The notes: a model not told the origin generated them from the letters alone. DNA of 48,362 nt from Lachnospiraceae bacterium (GCA_020860645.1 JAJBTX010000098.1:1-48362); one strand, 5' to 3'; positions 26,261 to 35,882 are shown, counted from the first letter of the stretch. Numbers and translations are program-made.

Positions 26261-26629
26261 ATGGTTAAGAAGAAATCAAGAAAAGAAGTACGCGCCAAGA
26301 AGCACTACAGACTGCGCAACCATATCAGCGGCACTGCCGAGAAGCCGCGTCTGGCCGTATACAGAAGCAACCAGCATATGTATGCGCAGATCATTGATGA
26401 TACAGCAGGAAACACCCTCGTCTCCGCTTCTACTCTCCAGAAGGATATCAAGGCAGAGCTTGAGAAGACGAACAGCGTTGACGCGGCGGCATATGTAGGA
26501 AAAGTGCTTGCCGAGAGAGCTCTTGAGAAGGGAATCAAGACGGTCGTATTCGACCGCGGAGGTTTCGTCTATCATGGTAAAGTCGCAGCGCTGGCAGATG
26601 CAGCCCGTGAAGCGGGTCTGGATTTCTAA
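26261..26629 (+). CDS. rplR: Ribosomal protein L18
   Basis: 5S rRNA-binding protein. The 122 residues include a basic N terminus ([20 protein letters not shown]), [17 protein letters not shown] and the C-terminal [27 protein letters not shown] precedes the ATG with about 10 bases of spacing. Confidence 0.98.
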   Translation: MVKKKSRKEVRAKKHYRLRNHISGTAEKPRLAVYRSNQHMYAQIIDDTAGNTLVSASTLQKDIKAELEKTNSVDAAAYVGKVLAERALEKGIKTVVFDRGGFVYHGKVAALADAAREAGLDF

Positions 26630-26647
26630 AGGAGGAGGAGAAAAGGC

Positions 26648-27157
26648 ATGAGACATGAGATCATTGATGCGAGCCAGTTAGAGCTGACGGATAAGGTCGT
26701 GACGATCAAGCGCGTCAGCAAGACGGTCAAGGGCGGACGTACGCAGCGTTTCACGGCTCTGGTGGTCGTCGGCGACGGCAACGGCATCGTAGGTGCAGGC
26801 CTTGGAAAAGCCCTTGAAATTCCGGAAGCGATCCGTAAGGGCAAGGAGGACGCGATGAAGAATCTCACCCGCATCGCGCTGGACAGCAACAGCAGCATTC
26901 CGCACGATATCATCGGGGAGTTCGGCAGTTCTTCCGTACTGCTCAAGAGGGCTCCGGAAGGTACCGGTATCATCGCCGGCGGCGCGGTCCGTGCGGTGGT
27001 GGAGCTTGCGGGCGTGAAGAATATCCGTACCAAGTCGCTGGGCTCCAACAACAAGCAGAATGTGGTACTGGCCACCCTCAATGGCCTGAAAAGCCTGAAT
27101 GCCCCGGAGGAGGTCGCGAAGAAGCGCGGCAAGTCCGTGGATGAGATTATGGCATAA
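26648..27157 (+). CDS. rpsE: Ribosomal protein S5
   Basis: Accuracy-related protein at the mRNA entry. The 169 residues contain the double-stranded RNA-binding region [15 protein letters not shown] and [21 protein letters not shown], then [29 protein letters not shown] lies just before the ATG. The short N terminus ([14 protein letters not shown]) is typical of clostridial S5. Confidence 0.98.
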   Translation: MRHEIIDASQLELTDKVVTIKRVSKTVKGGRTQRFTALVVVGDGNGIVGAGLGKALEIPEAIRKGKEDAMKNLTRIALDSNSSIPHDIIGEFGSSSVLLKRAPEGTGIIAGGAVRAVVELAGVKNIRTKSLGSNNKQNVVLATLNGLKSLNAPEEVAKKRGKSVDEIMA

Positions 27158-27171
27158 GGAGGAGAGCGGAC

Positions 27172-27354
27172 ATGGCAGAGAAGTTAAAAGTAACCCTGGT
27201 AAAATCTCCGATTGGCGCGATTCCGAAGCAGAGAGCTACGGTGGAAGCGCTCGGTCTTAGAAAGATGCACAAGACTGTCGAGCTGCCGGACAATGACGCG
27301 GTGCGCGGCATGATCTGGCATGTGAGACATCTGGTGAAGGTGGAAGAAATCTGA
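27172..27354 (+). CDS. rpmD: Ribosomal protein L30
   Basis: Small 60-residue large-subunit protein with [20 protein letters not shown] and the end [14 protein letters not shown], the complete single-domain bacterial L30. AAGGAGGAG precedes the ATG. It is absent in some bacteria, so its presence is a minor lineage marker. Confidence 0.97.
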   Translation: MAEKLKVTLVKSPIGAIPKQRATVEALGLRKMHKTVELPDNDAVRGMIWHVRHLVKVEEI

Positions 27355-27379
27355 TTATTACAGATAAGGAGGTGTCACA

Positions 27380-27820
27380 ATGGACTTATCGAATTTGACG
27401 TACGCGGAGGGCTCCAGACAGAGCGATAACTTCCGCAGAGGCCGCGGGCATGGTTCAGGCAACGGCAAGACCGCAGGCAAGGGACATAAAGGCCAGAAGG
27501 CCCGTTCCGGAGCTCCGAGGCCGGGCTTTGAGGGCGGTCAGATGCCCTTATACAGAAGACTCCCGAAGAGAGGCTTCACCTGCCGCAGCAGCAAGGAAAT
27601 CGTTGCGATTAATCTTGATGTACTTGAGCAGTTTGACAACGACAGCGTTGTCTCTGTACAGACTCTGATTGAGGAAGGGATCATCAGAAATCCGAAGGAT
27701 GGAGTGAAGATCCTTGGAAAAGGAGAATTAACCAAGAAGCTGACCGTCCAGGCGAATGCGTTTTCCGCAGGCGCCGCGGCGAAGATTGAGGCTCTTGGCG
27801 GAAAAGCCGAGGTGATCTGA
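27380..27820 (+). CDS. rplO: Ribosomal protein L15
   Basis: Late-assembling large-subunit protein. The 146 residues have the glycine- and arginine-rich N terminus ([20 protein letters not shown]), [18 protein letters not shown] and a compact C-terminal domain ending [22 protein letters not shown] precedes the ATG. Its stop codon overlaps the secY start by one base (TGATG). Confidence 0.98.
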   Translation: MDLSNLTYAEGSRQSDNFRRGRGHGSGNGKTAGKGHKGQKARSGAPRPGFEGGQMPLYRRLPKRGFTCRSSKEIVAINLDVLEQFDNDSVVSVQTLIEEGIIRNPKDGVKILGKGELTKKLTVQANAFSAGAAAKIEALGGKAEVI

Positions 27821-29136
27821 TGTTCAAGACATTGCGAAATGCATTTAAGATTGAGGATATCAGGAAAAAGCTGATCTTCACATTTTTAATGTTAATCGTT
27901 GTGCGCTTTGGCTCGCAGCTCCCGATCCCGGGTGTGAACAGAGAGTATTTTGCGGCGTGGTTTGCGCAGCAGAACGGGGACGCGTTCAACTTCTTTGACG
28001 CGTTCACCGGCGGCTCCTTCAGCAGCATGTCGCTGTTCGCGCTGAGCATCACGCCCTACATCACATCTTCGATTATCGTTCAGCTTCTCACGATTGCGAT
28101 TCCGCAGCTTGAGGAGATGCAGAAGGATGGCGAGGACGGGCGGAAGAAGATTCAGATGATCTCCCGCTATCTGACGGTGGCGCTGGCGCTGATTGAGAGT
28201 ATCGCCATGACGATCGGTTTCGGAAACAGCGGCCTGCTCGAAGAGTTCAACGCGCCGAATGTGATCCTCGCGGTAGCGGCCATGACAGCCGGAAGCGCTT
28301 TCCTGATGTGGATCGGCGAGCAGATCAGCGAGTACGGCGTCGGAAACGGCATTTCAATCGTGCTTCTGATCAACATCACGTCGAGAATACCGGACGATTT
28401 CGTGTCGCTGTATGAGCAGTTCATGCAGGGCAAGACGATTCTGAATGCGGCGCTTGCGGCGGTGATCATCCTTGCAGTGATCCTTGTGACGGTGGTTTTC
28501 GTCGTCTTCCTGCAGGGAGGCGAGCGCAGGATTCCGGTGCAGTACGCCAAGAAGATGCAGGGGCGCAAGATCGTCGGCGGGCAGTCGACGAACATCCCGA
28601 TGAAGGTAAACACGGCGGGCGTGATTCCGGTCATTTTTGCATCATCGCTGATGAGCTTCCCGGGCGTTATCGTATCGCTGTTGGGAAAGAGCGGCGGGAC
28701 AGGCATTGGATCGAAAATCATTGCGGGCTTAAGCTCCTCCAACTGGTGTGATCCGAGTCAGCCGATTTATTCACTTGGACTGCTGCTCTATATCGTGCTG
28801 GTCGTATTCTTCGCGTATTTTTACACGTCGATCACGTTCAACCCGATTGAGATATCGAACAATATCAAGAAGCAGGGCGGCTTCATCCCGGGTATCCGTC
28901 CCGGCAAGCCGACGACGGAGTATCTGAGCAAAATTCTGAATTATATTGTATTTGTCGGCGCGGTTGGGCTGATTATTGTATGCGTGATTCCGATTTTCTT
29001 CAACGGAATGTTCGGGGCTGACGTATCCTTCGGCGGCACGTCCATCATCATTATCGTGGGCGTTGTTCTGGAGACGCTCAAGCAGATCGAATCCCAGATG
29101 CTGGTACGCTACTACAAAGGATTCCTGAACGACTGA
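27820..29136 (+). CDS. secY: Protein translocase subunit SecY
   Basis: Channel-forming subunit of the SecYEG translocon in the cytoplasmic membrane. The 438-residue chain has ten predicted membrane helices, the plug-region segment FDAFTGGSFSSMSLFALSI, the cytoplasmic loop GGERRIPVQYAKKMQGRK and the C-terminal GIRPGKPTTEYLSKIL. Start coupled to the rplO stop. It has the normal length and no sign of a second, accessory SecY type. Confidence 0.98.
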   Translation: MFKTLRNAFKIEDIRKKLIFTFLMLIVVRFGSQLPIPGVNREYFAAWFAQQNGDAFNFFDAFTGGSFSSMSLFALSITPYITSSIIVQLLTIAIPQLEEMQKDGEDGRKKIQMISRYLTVALALIESIAMTIGFGNSGLLEEFNAPNVILAVAAMTAGSAFLMWIGEQISEYGVGNGISIVLLINITSRIPDDFVSLYEQFMQGKTILNAALAAVIILAVILVTVVFVVFLQGGERRIPVQYAKKMQGRKIVGGQSTNIPMKVNTAGVIPVIFASSLMSFPGVIVSLLGKSGGTGIGSKIIAGLSSSNWCDPSQPIYSLGLLLYIVLVVFFAYFYTSITFNPIEISNNIKKQGGFIPGIRPGKPTTEYLSKILNYIVFVGAVGLIIVCVIPIFFNGMFGADVSFGGTSIIIIVGVVLETLKQIESQMLVRYYKGFLND

Positions 29137-29144
29137 TTCATACG

Positions 29145-29182
29145 GCGAAAAGCCTGTACGGCTATCTGGTACAGGCTTTCGC
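29145..29182 (+). other. Hairpin between secY and adk
   Basis: GCGAAAAGCCTGTAC (29145-29159) pairs with GTACAGGCTTTCGC (29169-29182), 14 pairs with one bulged A. It resembles a terminator stem but GGCGTTCTC follows instead of a T-run, so readthrough into adk is likely. A TATGAT at 29195-29200 may be a weak -10 box for adk. Confidence 0.5.
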
Positions 29183-29226
29183 GGCGTTCTCAGGTATGAT
29201 ATGGTAAAAACTGGAGAGACTGGATT

Positions 29227-29871
29227 ATGAAGATTATTATGTTAGGTGCGCCGGGCGCAGGAAAAGGGACCCAGGCGAAGAAGATCGCGGAGAAATACGG
29301 TATTCCGCATATCTCAACCGGCGATATTTTCCGTGCAAATATCAAGAACGGCACGAAACTCGGAAATAAGGTGAAGACCTACATGGATCAGGGACTGCTG
29401 GTGCCCGATGAGCTGGTCTGCGATCTGGTCGTGGACCGCATTCAGCAGGCGGACTGTGCGAAGGGATACATTCTGGATGGTTTTCCGCGGACGATTCCGC
29501 AGGCGGAGAGCCTCGACTCTGCGCTTAACGCAGCAGGCGAGTCGGTGGACTATGCGATCGATGTGAATGTCCCGGATGCGAATATTGTGAAGCGGATGGG
29601 CGGCCGTCGTGCCTGCGTGGGCTGCGGAGCGACTTATCATCTTGTCTACGCGCCGACGAAGAAAGAGGGCATCTGCGACGTATGCGGCGGGGAGCTGATT
29701 CTCCGCGACGACGACAAGCCGGAGACGGTGCAGAAGCGTCTCGATGTGTACCATGAGCAGACGCAGCCGCTGATTGACTATTATGATAAGAAGGGAATCC
29801 TGAGAACCGTGGACGGTTCCATGAGCATGGAAGACGTTTTCGCGGCCATTCTGGGGATCCTTGAGGCGTAG
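29227..29871 (+). CDS. adk: Adenylate kinase, zinc-binding long form
   Basis: Interconverts ATP plus AMP and two ADP in the cytoplasm. The 214 residues have the P-loop [10 protein letters not shown] at 7-16, the AMP-binding [14 protein letters not shown] at 81-94, and a LID domain with Cys130, Cys133, Cys150 and Cys153 as a four-cysteine zinc site, usual in Gram-positive enzymes. Linked with secY and map as in most Firmicutes. Confidence 0.98.
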   Translation: MKIIMLGAPGAGKGTQAKKIAEKYGIPHISTGDIFRANIKNGTKLGNKVKTYMDQGLLVPDELVCDLVVDRIQQADCAKGYILDGFPRTIPQAESLDSALNAAGESVDYAIDVNVPDANIVKRMGGRRACVGCGATYHLVYAPTKKEGICDVCGGELILRDDDKPETVQKRLDVYHEQTQPLIDYYDKKGILRTVDGSMSMEDVFAAILGILEA

Positions 29872-29874
29872 GAC

Positions 29875-30630
29875 ATGGCCGTTACAGTAAAATCGGAACG
29901 GGAAATTGAGCTGATGCGCGAGGCCGGGCGCCGTCTGGAGATCGTGCATGCCGAGATGGGAGAGTTCATCCGGCCCGGCGTTTCCACGATGGATGTCAAC
30001 CGGCACGGGGAGAAAATCATCCGGAAGCTCGGCTGTGAGCCCAATTTCCTGAATTACAACGGCTTTCCGGCTTCCATCTGCGTTTCCGTCAACGAGGAGG
30101 TCGTCCATGGAATTCCGCATGACGACCGTATCCTTGAGGAGGGCGATATCGTAAGTCTGGATGCGGGTCTTATTTACAAAGGTTATCATTCCGATGCGGC
30201 GCGGACGCATGCGGTGGGAAAGATCAGCCCCGAGCTGCAGCAGCTGCTCGATGTGACAAAGCAGAGCTTTTTCGAGGGCATCAAACAGGCGAAGGCCGGG
30301 AATCATCTCTTCGACATTTCCGCCGCGATTGACGACTACGTCACGCCTTACGGCTACGGGATCGTCCAGGACCTGGTTGGACACGGGATCGGGACGCATC
30401 TGCATGAGGATCCGCAGGTGCCGAATTTCCGGCAGAAAAGGCGGGGTATCCGGCTCGTGGCCGGTATGACGCTGGCGGTGGAACCCATGATCAACCTTGG
30501 CACCTGGAGAGTGCGCTGGAGGGAAGACAAGTGGACGGTTGTGACCGAGGATGGCAACCCCTCCGCTCACTATGAGAATACGATTCTTGTGACGGACGGC
30601 GATCCGGAAATCCTGTCGCTCACCATATAA
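29875..30630 (+). CDS. map: Methionine aminopeptidase, type I
   Basis: Removes the initiator methionine from nascent proteins with a two-metal site. In 251 residues the metal ligands are visible in SLDAGLIYKGYHSDAARTHA (two Asp), GHGIGTHLHEDP (His), LAVEPMINLG (Glu) and SAHYENTILV (Glu). The start is three bases after the adk stop codon, so the pair is co-translated. No N-terminal zinc-finger extension is present. Confidence 0.97.
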   Translation: MAVTVKSEREIELMREAGRRLEIVHAEMGEFIRPGVSTMDVNRHGEKIIRKLGCEPNFLNYNGFPASICVSVNEEVVHGIPHDDRILEEGDIVSLDAGLIYKGYHSDAARTHAVGKISPELQQLLDVTKQSFFEGIKQAKAGNHLFDISAAIDDYVTPYGYGIVQDLVGHGIGTHLHEDPQVPNFRQKRRGIRLVAGMTLAVEPMINLGTWRVRWREDKWTVVTEDGNPSAHYENTILVTDGDPEILSLTI

Positions 30631-30646
30631 TACGGAGGGGAACAGG

Positions 30647-30868
30647 ATGCTGAGAATCGAGGCCGGCATGCAGGCAAAATCCCTGGCCGGACACGACCGG
30701 GGCAGAATTTACCGCATAATCCGCGTGGACGAGGAATATGTATGGTTAGTGGACGGTGTACACCGGACGGAGGAGAACCCGAAGAAAAAGAAACGCAGGC
30801 ACGTGCAGGTGATCTATCAGGACGTGCCCACAGACAGCCGGGCACGGCGGGAGGATAAACATGTCTAA
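30647..30868 (+). CDS. Small KOW-domain RNA-binding protein
   Basis: A 73-residue basic protein with an N-terminal KOW-like core ([21 protein letters not shown]), followed by a lysine-rich stretch [11 protein letters not shown]. Genes of this type, related to archaeal L14e, often lie between map and infA in Firmicutes; their function is not well defined, though ribosome or RNA binding is likely. GGAGGGG precedes the ATG, and its last eight bases overlap infA. Confidence 0.85.
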   Translation: MLRIEAGMQAKSLAGHDRGRIYRIIRVDEEYVWLVDGVHRTEENPKKKKRRHVQVIYQDVPTDSRARREDKHV

Positions 30869-31079
30869 AGCAGATGCAATCGAAATCGAAGGAGTCGTAG
30901 TGGAAAAGCTGCCGAACGCGACCTTCCAGGTAGAGCTGGAAAACGGGCACCGGGTGCTGGCGCACATCAGCGGCAAGCTGCGGATGAATTTCATCCGTAT
31001 TCTGCCGGGGGATAAGGTGACGATCGAGCTCTCCCCCTATGATCTCTCGAAAGGCCGTATAATCTGGAGAGATAAATAA
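30861..31079 (+). CDS. infA: Translation initiation factor IF-1
   Basis: OB-fold protein that occupies the A site of the small subunit during initiation. The 72 residues are the usual length and read [20 protein letters not shown], then [21 protein letters not shown], and end [13 protein letters not shown] GRIIWRDK. The start lies within the KOW gene end, suggesting coupled translation. Confidence 0.98.
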   Translation: MSKADAIEIEGVVVEKLPNATFQVELENGHRVLAHISGKLRMNFIRILPGDKVTIELSPYDLSKGRIIWRDK

Positions 31080-31088
31080 AAATATCTC

Positions 31089-31117
31089 TTGCAATCGAGG
31101 GAGACTTTTGCTATACT
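31089..31117 (+). promoter_or_regulatory. Internal promoter before rpmJ and the alpha block
   Basis: TTGCAA at 31089-31094, a 17-base spacer and TATACT at 31112-31117, close to SigA consensus. A hairpin follows in the leader: GCGCGATT (31124-31131) with AATCGCGC (31137-31144). It would allow rpmJ to rplQ to be transcribed apart from the S10 promoter. Confidence 0.75.
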
Positions 31118-31181
31118 ATATAGGCGCGATTTTGCGAATCGCGCATTCTATGTGTAAAAATGAGAAAGGAGGACTGGTGCT

Positions 31182-31295
31182 GTGAAGGTTAGATCTTCGG
31201 TAAAACCTATCTGCGAGAAGTGCAAGGTCATCAAGAGAAAAGGTACTATCAGAATCATCTGTGAAAACCCGAAGCACAAACAGAGGCAGGGATAA
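31182..31295 (+). CDS. rpmJ: Ribosomal protein L36, zinc-binding type
   Basis: A 37-residue protein read directly from the bases: GTG start after AAAGGAGG, sequence [20 protein letters not shown] and so on to KHKQRQG, then TAA. Cys11, Cys14, Cys27 and His32 form the C-C-C-H zinc site of the classical L36. It has the normal position between infA and rpsM, and is too short to be caught by a usual ORF length cutoff. Confidence 0.97.
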   Translation: MKVRSSVKPICEKCKVIKRKGTIRIICENPKHKQRQG

Positions 31296-31306
31296 TCTTT
31301 TCGTGA

Positions 31307-31335
31307 GTGTCATTGCCTTTTAGTCCTTTTATAAT
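31307..31335 (+). promoter_or_regulatory. Second internal promoter, before rpsM
   Basis: GTGTCA at 31307-31312, a 17-base spacer, and a perfect TATAAT at 31330-31335. It lies just after rpmJ and in front of a long leader, so the block from rpsM may have its own start of transcription. Confidence 0.6.
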
Positions 31336-31341
31336 AGAGAA

Positions 31342-31531
31342 AGACAAAAGAGCAGCGATTATTCATATATGAGATGGACCTCACCTGAAACCGGGAAGGA
31401 TGGGCGGACATATATGCCGCGAGTACCGGAAAGAATGGGCAGCTGCCCATTTGGGCATCGAATGGAATCCGTCATTCGGGCCTCATTTAGGAAAAAGTAA
31501 GTAGTAAAAGAAAGATGGAGGAATAATCACA
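31342..31531 (+). promoter_or_regulatory. Structured leader of the rpsM-rpsK-rpsD-rpoA-rplQ block
   Basis: About 190 non-coding bases with several competing hairpins. ATGGGCAGCTGCCCAT at 31435-31450 is a perfect 16-base palindrome, and GCCCA-TT-TGGGC at 31445-31456 re-uses its right half in an alternative stem. CGAATG (31459-31464) pairs with CATTCG (31473-31478). No terminator T-run is visible. It may be a binding site for a ribosomal protein such as S4 (encoded downstream). GGAGG lies before rpsM. Confidence 0.5.
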
Positions 31532-31900
31532 ATGGCTCGTATTGCTGGTGTAGATTTACCAAGAGAGAAGCGCGTTGAGATCGGCCTGACCTACATTTAC
31601 GGGATCGGCAGGACCAGCTCCAACCGCATTCTGAAGGACGCAGGGGTCAATCCGGATACCCGCGTCAGAGACCTGACTGACGATGAAGTCAGAAGGATCA
31701 GTTCTGTGATTGAGCAGACGCAGACCGTCGAGGGCGACCTCAAGAGACAGGTCGCAATGGATATCAAGAGACTGCAGGAGATCGGCTGCTACCGCGGCGT
31801 GCGTCACCGCAGAGGTCTTCCGGTTCGTGGACAGAACACAAAGAACAACGCGAGAACAAGAAAGGGTCCGAAGAAGACCGTCGCAAATAAGAAAAAGTAA
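31532..31900 (+). CDS. rpsM: Ribosomal protein S13
   Basis: Head protein that bridges to the large subunit and contacts P-site tRNA. The 122 residues start [20 protein letters not shown], contain [20 protein letters not shown], and end in the basic tail [22 protein letters not shown] precedes the ATG. First gene after a 236-base gap. Confidence 0.98.
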   Translation: MARIAGVDLPREKRVEIGLTYIYGIGRTSSNRILKDAGVNPDTRVRDLTDDEVRRISSVIEQTQTVEGDLKRQVAMDIKRLQEIGCYRGVRHRRGLPVRGQNTKNNARTRKGPKKTVANKKK

Positions 31901-31927
31901 AAAGTAGAGAAAGCAGGTTAGTTTAGA

Positions 31928-32320
31928 ATGGCAAAGGTTACGAGAAAAGTGACAAAAAAGCGTGTCAAGAAAAACGTTGAACGCGGACAGGCACATATCC
32001 AGGCTTCTTTCAACAACACGATCGTTACCCTGACCGACACGGCGGGCAACGCTCTGAGCTGGGCCAGTGCCGGTGGTCTTGGTTTTAAAGGTTCAAGGAA
32101 ATCTACTCCCTACGCTGCGCAGATGGCTGCGGAGACTGCCACAAAGGCGGCGCTTATCCATGGCCTGAAGACTGTGGACGTGTTTGTAAAGGGCCCCGGT
32201 TCGGGCAGAGAGGCCGCGATTCGCGCGCTCCAGGCCTGTGGGCTTGAGGTTATCAGCATTACCGATGTGACGCCGGTGCCGCACAATGGATGCAGGCCGC
32301 CGAAGCGCAGAAGAGTTTAA
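31928..32320 (+). CDS. rpsK: Ribosomal protein S11
   Basis: Platform protein near the Shine-Dalgarno helix. The 130 residues show [40 protein letters not shown] and the end [18 protein letters not shown], all diagnostic. The ribosome-binding site is weak (AGAAAGCAGG), so translation may depend partly on rpsM. Confidence 0.98.
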   Translation: MAKVTRKVTKKRVKKNVERGQAHIQASFNNTIVTLTDTAGNALSWASAGGLGFKGSRKSTPYAAQMAAETATKAALIHGLKTVDVFVKGPGSGREAAIRALQACGLEVISITDVTPVPHNGCRPPKRRRV

Positions 32321-32338
32321 TCAGGAGGGTATGAAAAG

Positions 32339-32932
32339 ATGGCAGTAAACAGAACACCTGTCCTTAAAAGATGCCGGGCTCTCGATCTGGATCCGGTCTA
32401 TATGGGAATTGATAAAAAGTCGAACAGACACGCAAAGAGGACGAACCGCAAGGTTTCCGAGTATGGTCTTCAGCTCAGAGAGAAGCAGAAGGCAAAATTC
32501 ATCTACGGCGTGCTGGAGAAGCCGTTCCGCAATTACTATGAGAAGGCGGACCGCATGAAGGGCATGACCGGTGAGAATCTGATGGTGATGCTCGAGTGCA
32601 GACTGGACAACGTGATCTTCCGTCTTGGCTTTGCCAGAACGAGAAGAGAGGCTCGTCAGATCGTCGATCACAAGCAGGTGCTTGTGAACGGCAAACAGGT
32701 CAACATTCCGTCCTACCAGGTGAAGGCGGGAGATACGATTGAGATCAAGGAGAAGTGCAAGAGCTCCGATCATTTCAAGGCGATCGCGGAGACCACCGGG
32801 GGACGTCTCGTTCCGGAGTGGCTCGAGGCAGACCTTGAGAACCTGAAAGGCAGCGTAAAGGAGCTTCCGGCCAGGGATATGATCGACGTTCCGGTCGACG
32901 AGATGCTGATCGTCGAGCTGTATTCCAAGTAA
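32339..32932 (+). CDS. rpsD: Ribosomal protein S4
   Basis: Early 16S rRNA-binding protein and a known translational regulator in bacteria. The 197-residue chain has an S4 RNA-binding domain ([38 protein letters not shown]). The N terminus ([20 protein letters not shown]) lacks the four-cysteine zinc site of some S4 forms. AGGAGG precedes the ATG. Confidence 0.98.
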   Translation: MAVNRTPVLKRCRALDLDPVYMGIDKKSNRHAKRTNRKVSEYGLQLREKQKAKFIYGVLEKPFRNYYEKADRMKGMTGENLMVMLECRLDNVIFRLGFARTRREARQIVDHKQVLVNGKQVNIPSYQVKAGDTIEIKEKCKSSDHFKAIAETTGGRLVPEWLEADLENLKGSVKELPARDMIDVPVDEMLIVELYSK

Positions 32933-32966
32933 TCCGTCGTCCAACACAGAACAGGAGGGGCTTTTA

Positions 32967-33929
32967 GTGGTGGTATTTAACAAACCGAAAATCGAGATAG
33001 CTGAACTTTCAGAAGACAGAAAATATGGCAAATTCATTGTGGAACCACTGGAAAGAGGCTACGGCACTACCCTCGGCAATTCTCTGAGAAGGATCATGCT
33101 TTCCTCACTGCCCGGAACGGCGGTGAGCCAGGTAAAGATAGACGGCGTGCTTCATGAATTCAGTTCCATCCCCGGCGTGAAGGAGGATGTGACTGAGATC
33201 ATCATGAACATCAAGAGCCTTGCCATCAAGAATATCAGCGAGTCTGAGGAACCGAAGATCGCTTATATTGACTTTGAGGGAGAGGGCGTCGTGACGGCGG
33301 CCGATATTCAGTGCGATCCCGATATCGAGATTCAGAATCCGGAGGTTGTGATCGCGCATCTGAACGGCAGTGCGGACAGCAAGCTCTACATAGAGCTGAC
33401 GATCACGAAGGGCAGAGGCTATGTGAGCTCTGACAAGAATAAGAGCGATGATCTCCCGATCGGTATGATCGCGATCGATTCGATCTACACGCCGGTGGAG
33501 CGCGTGAACATGACGGTCGAAGACACCCGTGTAGGCCAGCAGACGGACTTTGACAAGCTGACGCTGGACGTTTACACAAACGGTGCGCTCGGCCCGGACG
33601 AGGCGGTCAGCCTTGCCGCGAAGGTGCTGAGCGAGCATCTGAGCCTGTTCATTGATCTCTCCGAGAACGCGAGAGCGACGGAGATCATGGTGGAGACGGA
33701 GAGCGACGAGAAGGAGAAGGTTCTCGAGATGAACATCGATGAGCTGGAGCTTTCCGTGCGTTCCTACAACTGCCTGAAGAGGGCAGGCATCAACACAGTG
33801 GAAGAGCTGTGCAACCGCACATCCGAGGATATGATGAAGGTCCGTAATCTGGGCCGCAAATCGCTCGAGGAAGTGCTCGCAAAATTAAAAGAACTCGGCC
33901 TGGAGCTGAACCAGAGCGAGGAAGCTTAA
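32967..33929 (+). CDS. rpoA: RNA polymerase alpha subunit
   Basis: Assembles RNA polymerase and contacts activators. The 320 residues include the N-terminal dimer domain ([20 protein letters not shown]) and a complete C-terminal domain with [20 protein letters not shown] and [16 protein letters not shown], which binds UP elements and activators. GTG start after AGGAGGGG; a second GTG follows immediately, so the start could be one codon later. Confidence 0.98.
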   Translation: MVVFNKPKIEIAELSEDRKYGKFIVEPLERGYGTTLGNSLRRIMLSSLPGTAVSQVKIDGVLHEFSSIPGVKEDVTEIIMNIKSLAIKNISESEEPKIAYIDFEGEGVVTAADIQCDPDIEIQNPEVVIAHLNGSADSKLYIELTITKGRGYVSSDKNKSDDLPIGMIAIDSIYTPVERVNMTVEDTRVGQQTDFDKLTLDVYTNGALGPDEAVSLAAKVLSEHLSLFIDLSENARATEIMVETESDEKEKVLEMNIDELELSVRSYNCLKRAGINTVEELCNRTSEDMMKVRNLGRKSLEEVLAKLKELGLELNQSEEA

Positions 33930-34010
33930 AAAAGAATTAGTTGCAGCCAGACTCCGCGTCAGTAAGCCCGAAGACGCGTGGCGCGGAGGACAACGAATGG
34001 AGGAAATGAC

Positions 34011-34538
34011 ATGGCAGGATATAGAAAACTGAGCAGAACGTCTTCTCAGAGAAAAGCATTGCTGAGAAGCCAGGTGACCGCGCTTCTTCTGAACGGAAAG
34101 ATTGTGACCACAGAGTCGAAGGCGAAAGAGACGAGAAAGATCGCCGAGAAGCTGATTGCACTCGGAGTCCGCGAGAAGGATAATTATGAGGTCGTCAAGG
34201 TGACGGCGAAGGTCGCCCGCAAGGACAAGGACGGCAAGCGCGTAAAGGAAGTACAGGATGGAAAGAAAGTGACCGTCTATGACGAGATCGAGAAGGAGAT
34301 CAAGAAGGATCTTCCGTCCAGACTGCACGCGAGAAGGCAGATGATGAAGGTGCTCTATCCGGTGCGCACGCAGGTCGACCCGAAGAAGAAAAAGACCAAA
34401 GAAGTTGACCTGGTCGCGAAGATCTTCGATGAGATCGCTCCGAAGTACACGAACCGGAACGGCGGCTACACCCGTATGGTGAAGATCGGCCAGAGAAAAG
34501 GCGACGGCGCGATGGAAGTAGTGCTGGAGCTGGTATAA
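34011..34538 (+). CDS. rplQ: Ribosomal protein L17 with a large internal insertion
   Basis: Large-subunit protein by the tunnel exit. The N terminus (AGYRKLSRTSSQRKALLRSQ) and C terminus (RNGGYTRMVKIGQRKGDGA) are standard, but the protein has 175 residues where most L17 proteins have about 112-130. The extra sequence lies at about residues 55-103, rich in Lys, Glu and Val (KDKDGKRVKEVQDGKKVTVY), before the conserved LHARRQ. GGAGG supports the ATG at 34011; an ATG-type start at 33978 would add 11 residues. Confidence 0.96.
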   Translation: MAGYRKLSRTSSQRKALLRSQVTALLLNGKIVTTESKAKETRKIAEKLIALGVREKDNYEVVKVTAKVARKDKDGKRVKEVQDGKKVTVYDEIEKEIKKDLPSRLHARRQMMKVLYPVRTQVDPKKKKTKEVDLVAKIFDEIAPKYTNRNGGYTRMVKIGQRKGDGAMEVVLELV

Positions 34539-34553
34539 GTATGTGATTTCAGG

Positions 34554-34585
34554 AATCCCTGTGGAGCGATCCATGGGGATTTTCC
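34554..34585 (+). terminator. Terminator of the ribosomal super-operon
   Basis: AATCCCTGTGGA (34554-34565) pairs with TCCATGGGGATT (34570-34581), 12 pairs with two G-U, around the loop GCGA, followed by TTCC. The T-run is short but the stem is strong and directly follows rplQ. Confidence 0.65.
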
Positions 34586-34609
34586 GCGTATAAAGAGGAG
34601 GAGAAGGAA

Positions 34610-35797
34610 ATGACGGTAAACAGCGCAATGTATGAATATGGGAGCAAGAGTTCGATTATTCGCGAGCTTTTTGCCTACGGCCTGGAGAGAAAGAAAATTG
34701 TCGGCGAGGACAAGGTCTATGATTTCAGCCTTGGCAATCCGAGCATTCCGGCGCCGCCGCAGGTGAAGGAGGCGCTGCTGGGGCTGCTGGAGGAGCCCGC
34801 AGAGGCGCTGCACGGCTATTCACCGGCTTCGGGAGACCCGCAGGTGCGACAGACGCTCGCGGAGTCGGTGAACCGGCGTTTCGGCACACATTTCACAGCT
34901 GACAATTTCTATATGACAGTCGGTGCGGCGGCGTCGTTGAACATCTGCATCCAGGCGACGGTTTGCGAAGGGGATGAGTATATCACTTTCGCGCCCTTCT
35001 TCCCGGAGTACGCAGTCTGGGTAGAGAACGCGGGCGCGAAGCTGAAGATTACTCCGGCGGACACAAAGGATTTTCAGATTGATTTTGAAAAATTCGAGAG
35101 CCTGATCACGCCGCACACGAAGGGCGTGATTATCAACTCCCCGAATAATCCGAGCGGTGTCGTCTACTCGGAGGAGACAATCAGACGGCTTTCTGAACTG
35201 CTCCGTGCGAAGGAGAAGGAGTATGGAACCGTGATCTATCTCATCTCCGACGAGCCTTACCGTGAGATCGTCTACGACGGACTGACCGTGCCCTATGTGC
35301 CGAATTACTACGCAGACACGCTGGTCTGCTACTCTTACAGTAAATCCTTGTCGCTGCCGGGCGAGCGCATCGGTTATATCATCGTGCCGGATGAGGTTGC
35401 CGATTCGAAGCGCGTCATGGCGGCGGTGGCCGGAGCGGGCCGGGCACTCGGCTTTGTCTGCGCCCCGGTGCTGTTTCAGCGTGTCGCCGCGCTCTGCGCG
35501 GATGTGCCGACCGATATCGAGGCCTATGCGCGCAACAGGGAGCTGCTCTATAACGGCCTGACCGAGATCGGCTATGAGTGCGTGCGCCCGCAGGGTGCCT
35601 TCTATCTCTTTGTCAAGTCTCCGGTGCCGGACGCGAATGAATTTTCTGAGTGCGCGAAGCGCCACGATGTGCTGATCGTCCCGAGCGACAGCTTCGGCTG
35701 CGAGGGCTATGCGCGCGTCTCCTACTGCGTGTCGGAGCAGACGATTGTGAACTCACTGCCGGCCTTCCGGGAGATCCTGGAGGAGCTGAGAAAGTAG
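34610..35797 (+). CDS. Class I/II PLP-dependent aminotransferase
   Basis: Predicted amino-acid aminotransferase of 395 residues, most like the aspartate/aromatic aminotransferase group. It has FSLGNPSIPAPPQV at the start, the cofactor-contacting NSPNNPSGVVYS, SDEPYREIVYDG, and the PLP-binding Lys245 in YSYSKSLSLPGERIGY. Close to tyrA and aroA, so it might act on prephenate- or tyrosine-pathway oxoacids, but substrate cannot be assigned by eye. AGGAGGAG precedes the ATG; it starts 28 bases after the rplQ terminator stem. Confidence 0.9.
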   Translation: MTVNSAMYEYGSKSSIIRELFAYGLERKKIVGEDKVYDFSLGNPSIPAPPQVKEALLGLLEEPAEALHGYSPASGDPQVRQTLAESVNRRFGTHFTADNFYMTVGAAASLNICIQATVCEGDEYITFAPFFPEYAVWVENAGAKLKITPADTKDFQIDFEKFESLITPHTKGVIINSPNNPSGVVYSEETIRRLSELLRAKEKEYGTVIYLISDEPYREIVYDGLTVPYVPNYYADTLVCYSYSKSLSLPGERIGYIIVPDEVADSKRVMAAVAGAGRALGFVCAPVLFQRVAALCADVPTDIEAYARNRELLYNGLTEIGYECVRPQGAFYLFVKSPVPDANEFSECAKRHDVLIVPSDSFGCEGYARVSYCVSEQTIVNSLPAFREILEELRK

Positions 35798-35882
35798 AAA
35801 TTGTGTCTCTCCCGCAGAAAAGGAAGATATGCAGTTGCATCGTGCCGGTAAGCGGGTGTGCAGTGACGAATCCGAAAGAAAT

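Noticed and set aside
29314..30669. A 451-codon open frame on the minus strand opposite adk and map
   Set aside because: Both plus-strand genes are certain and show all catalytic residues; the opposite frame has low-complexity composition without motifs.
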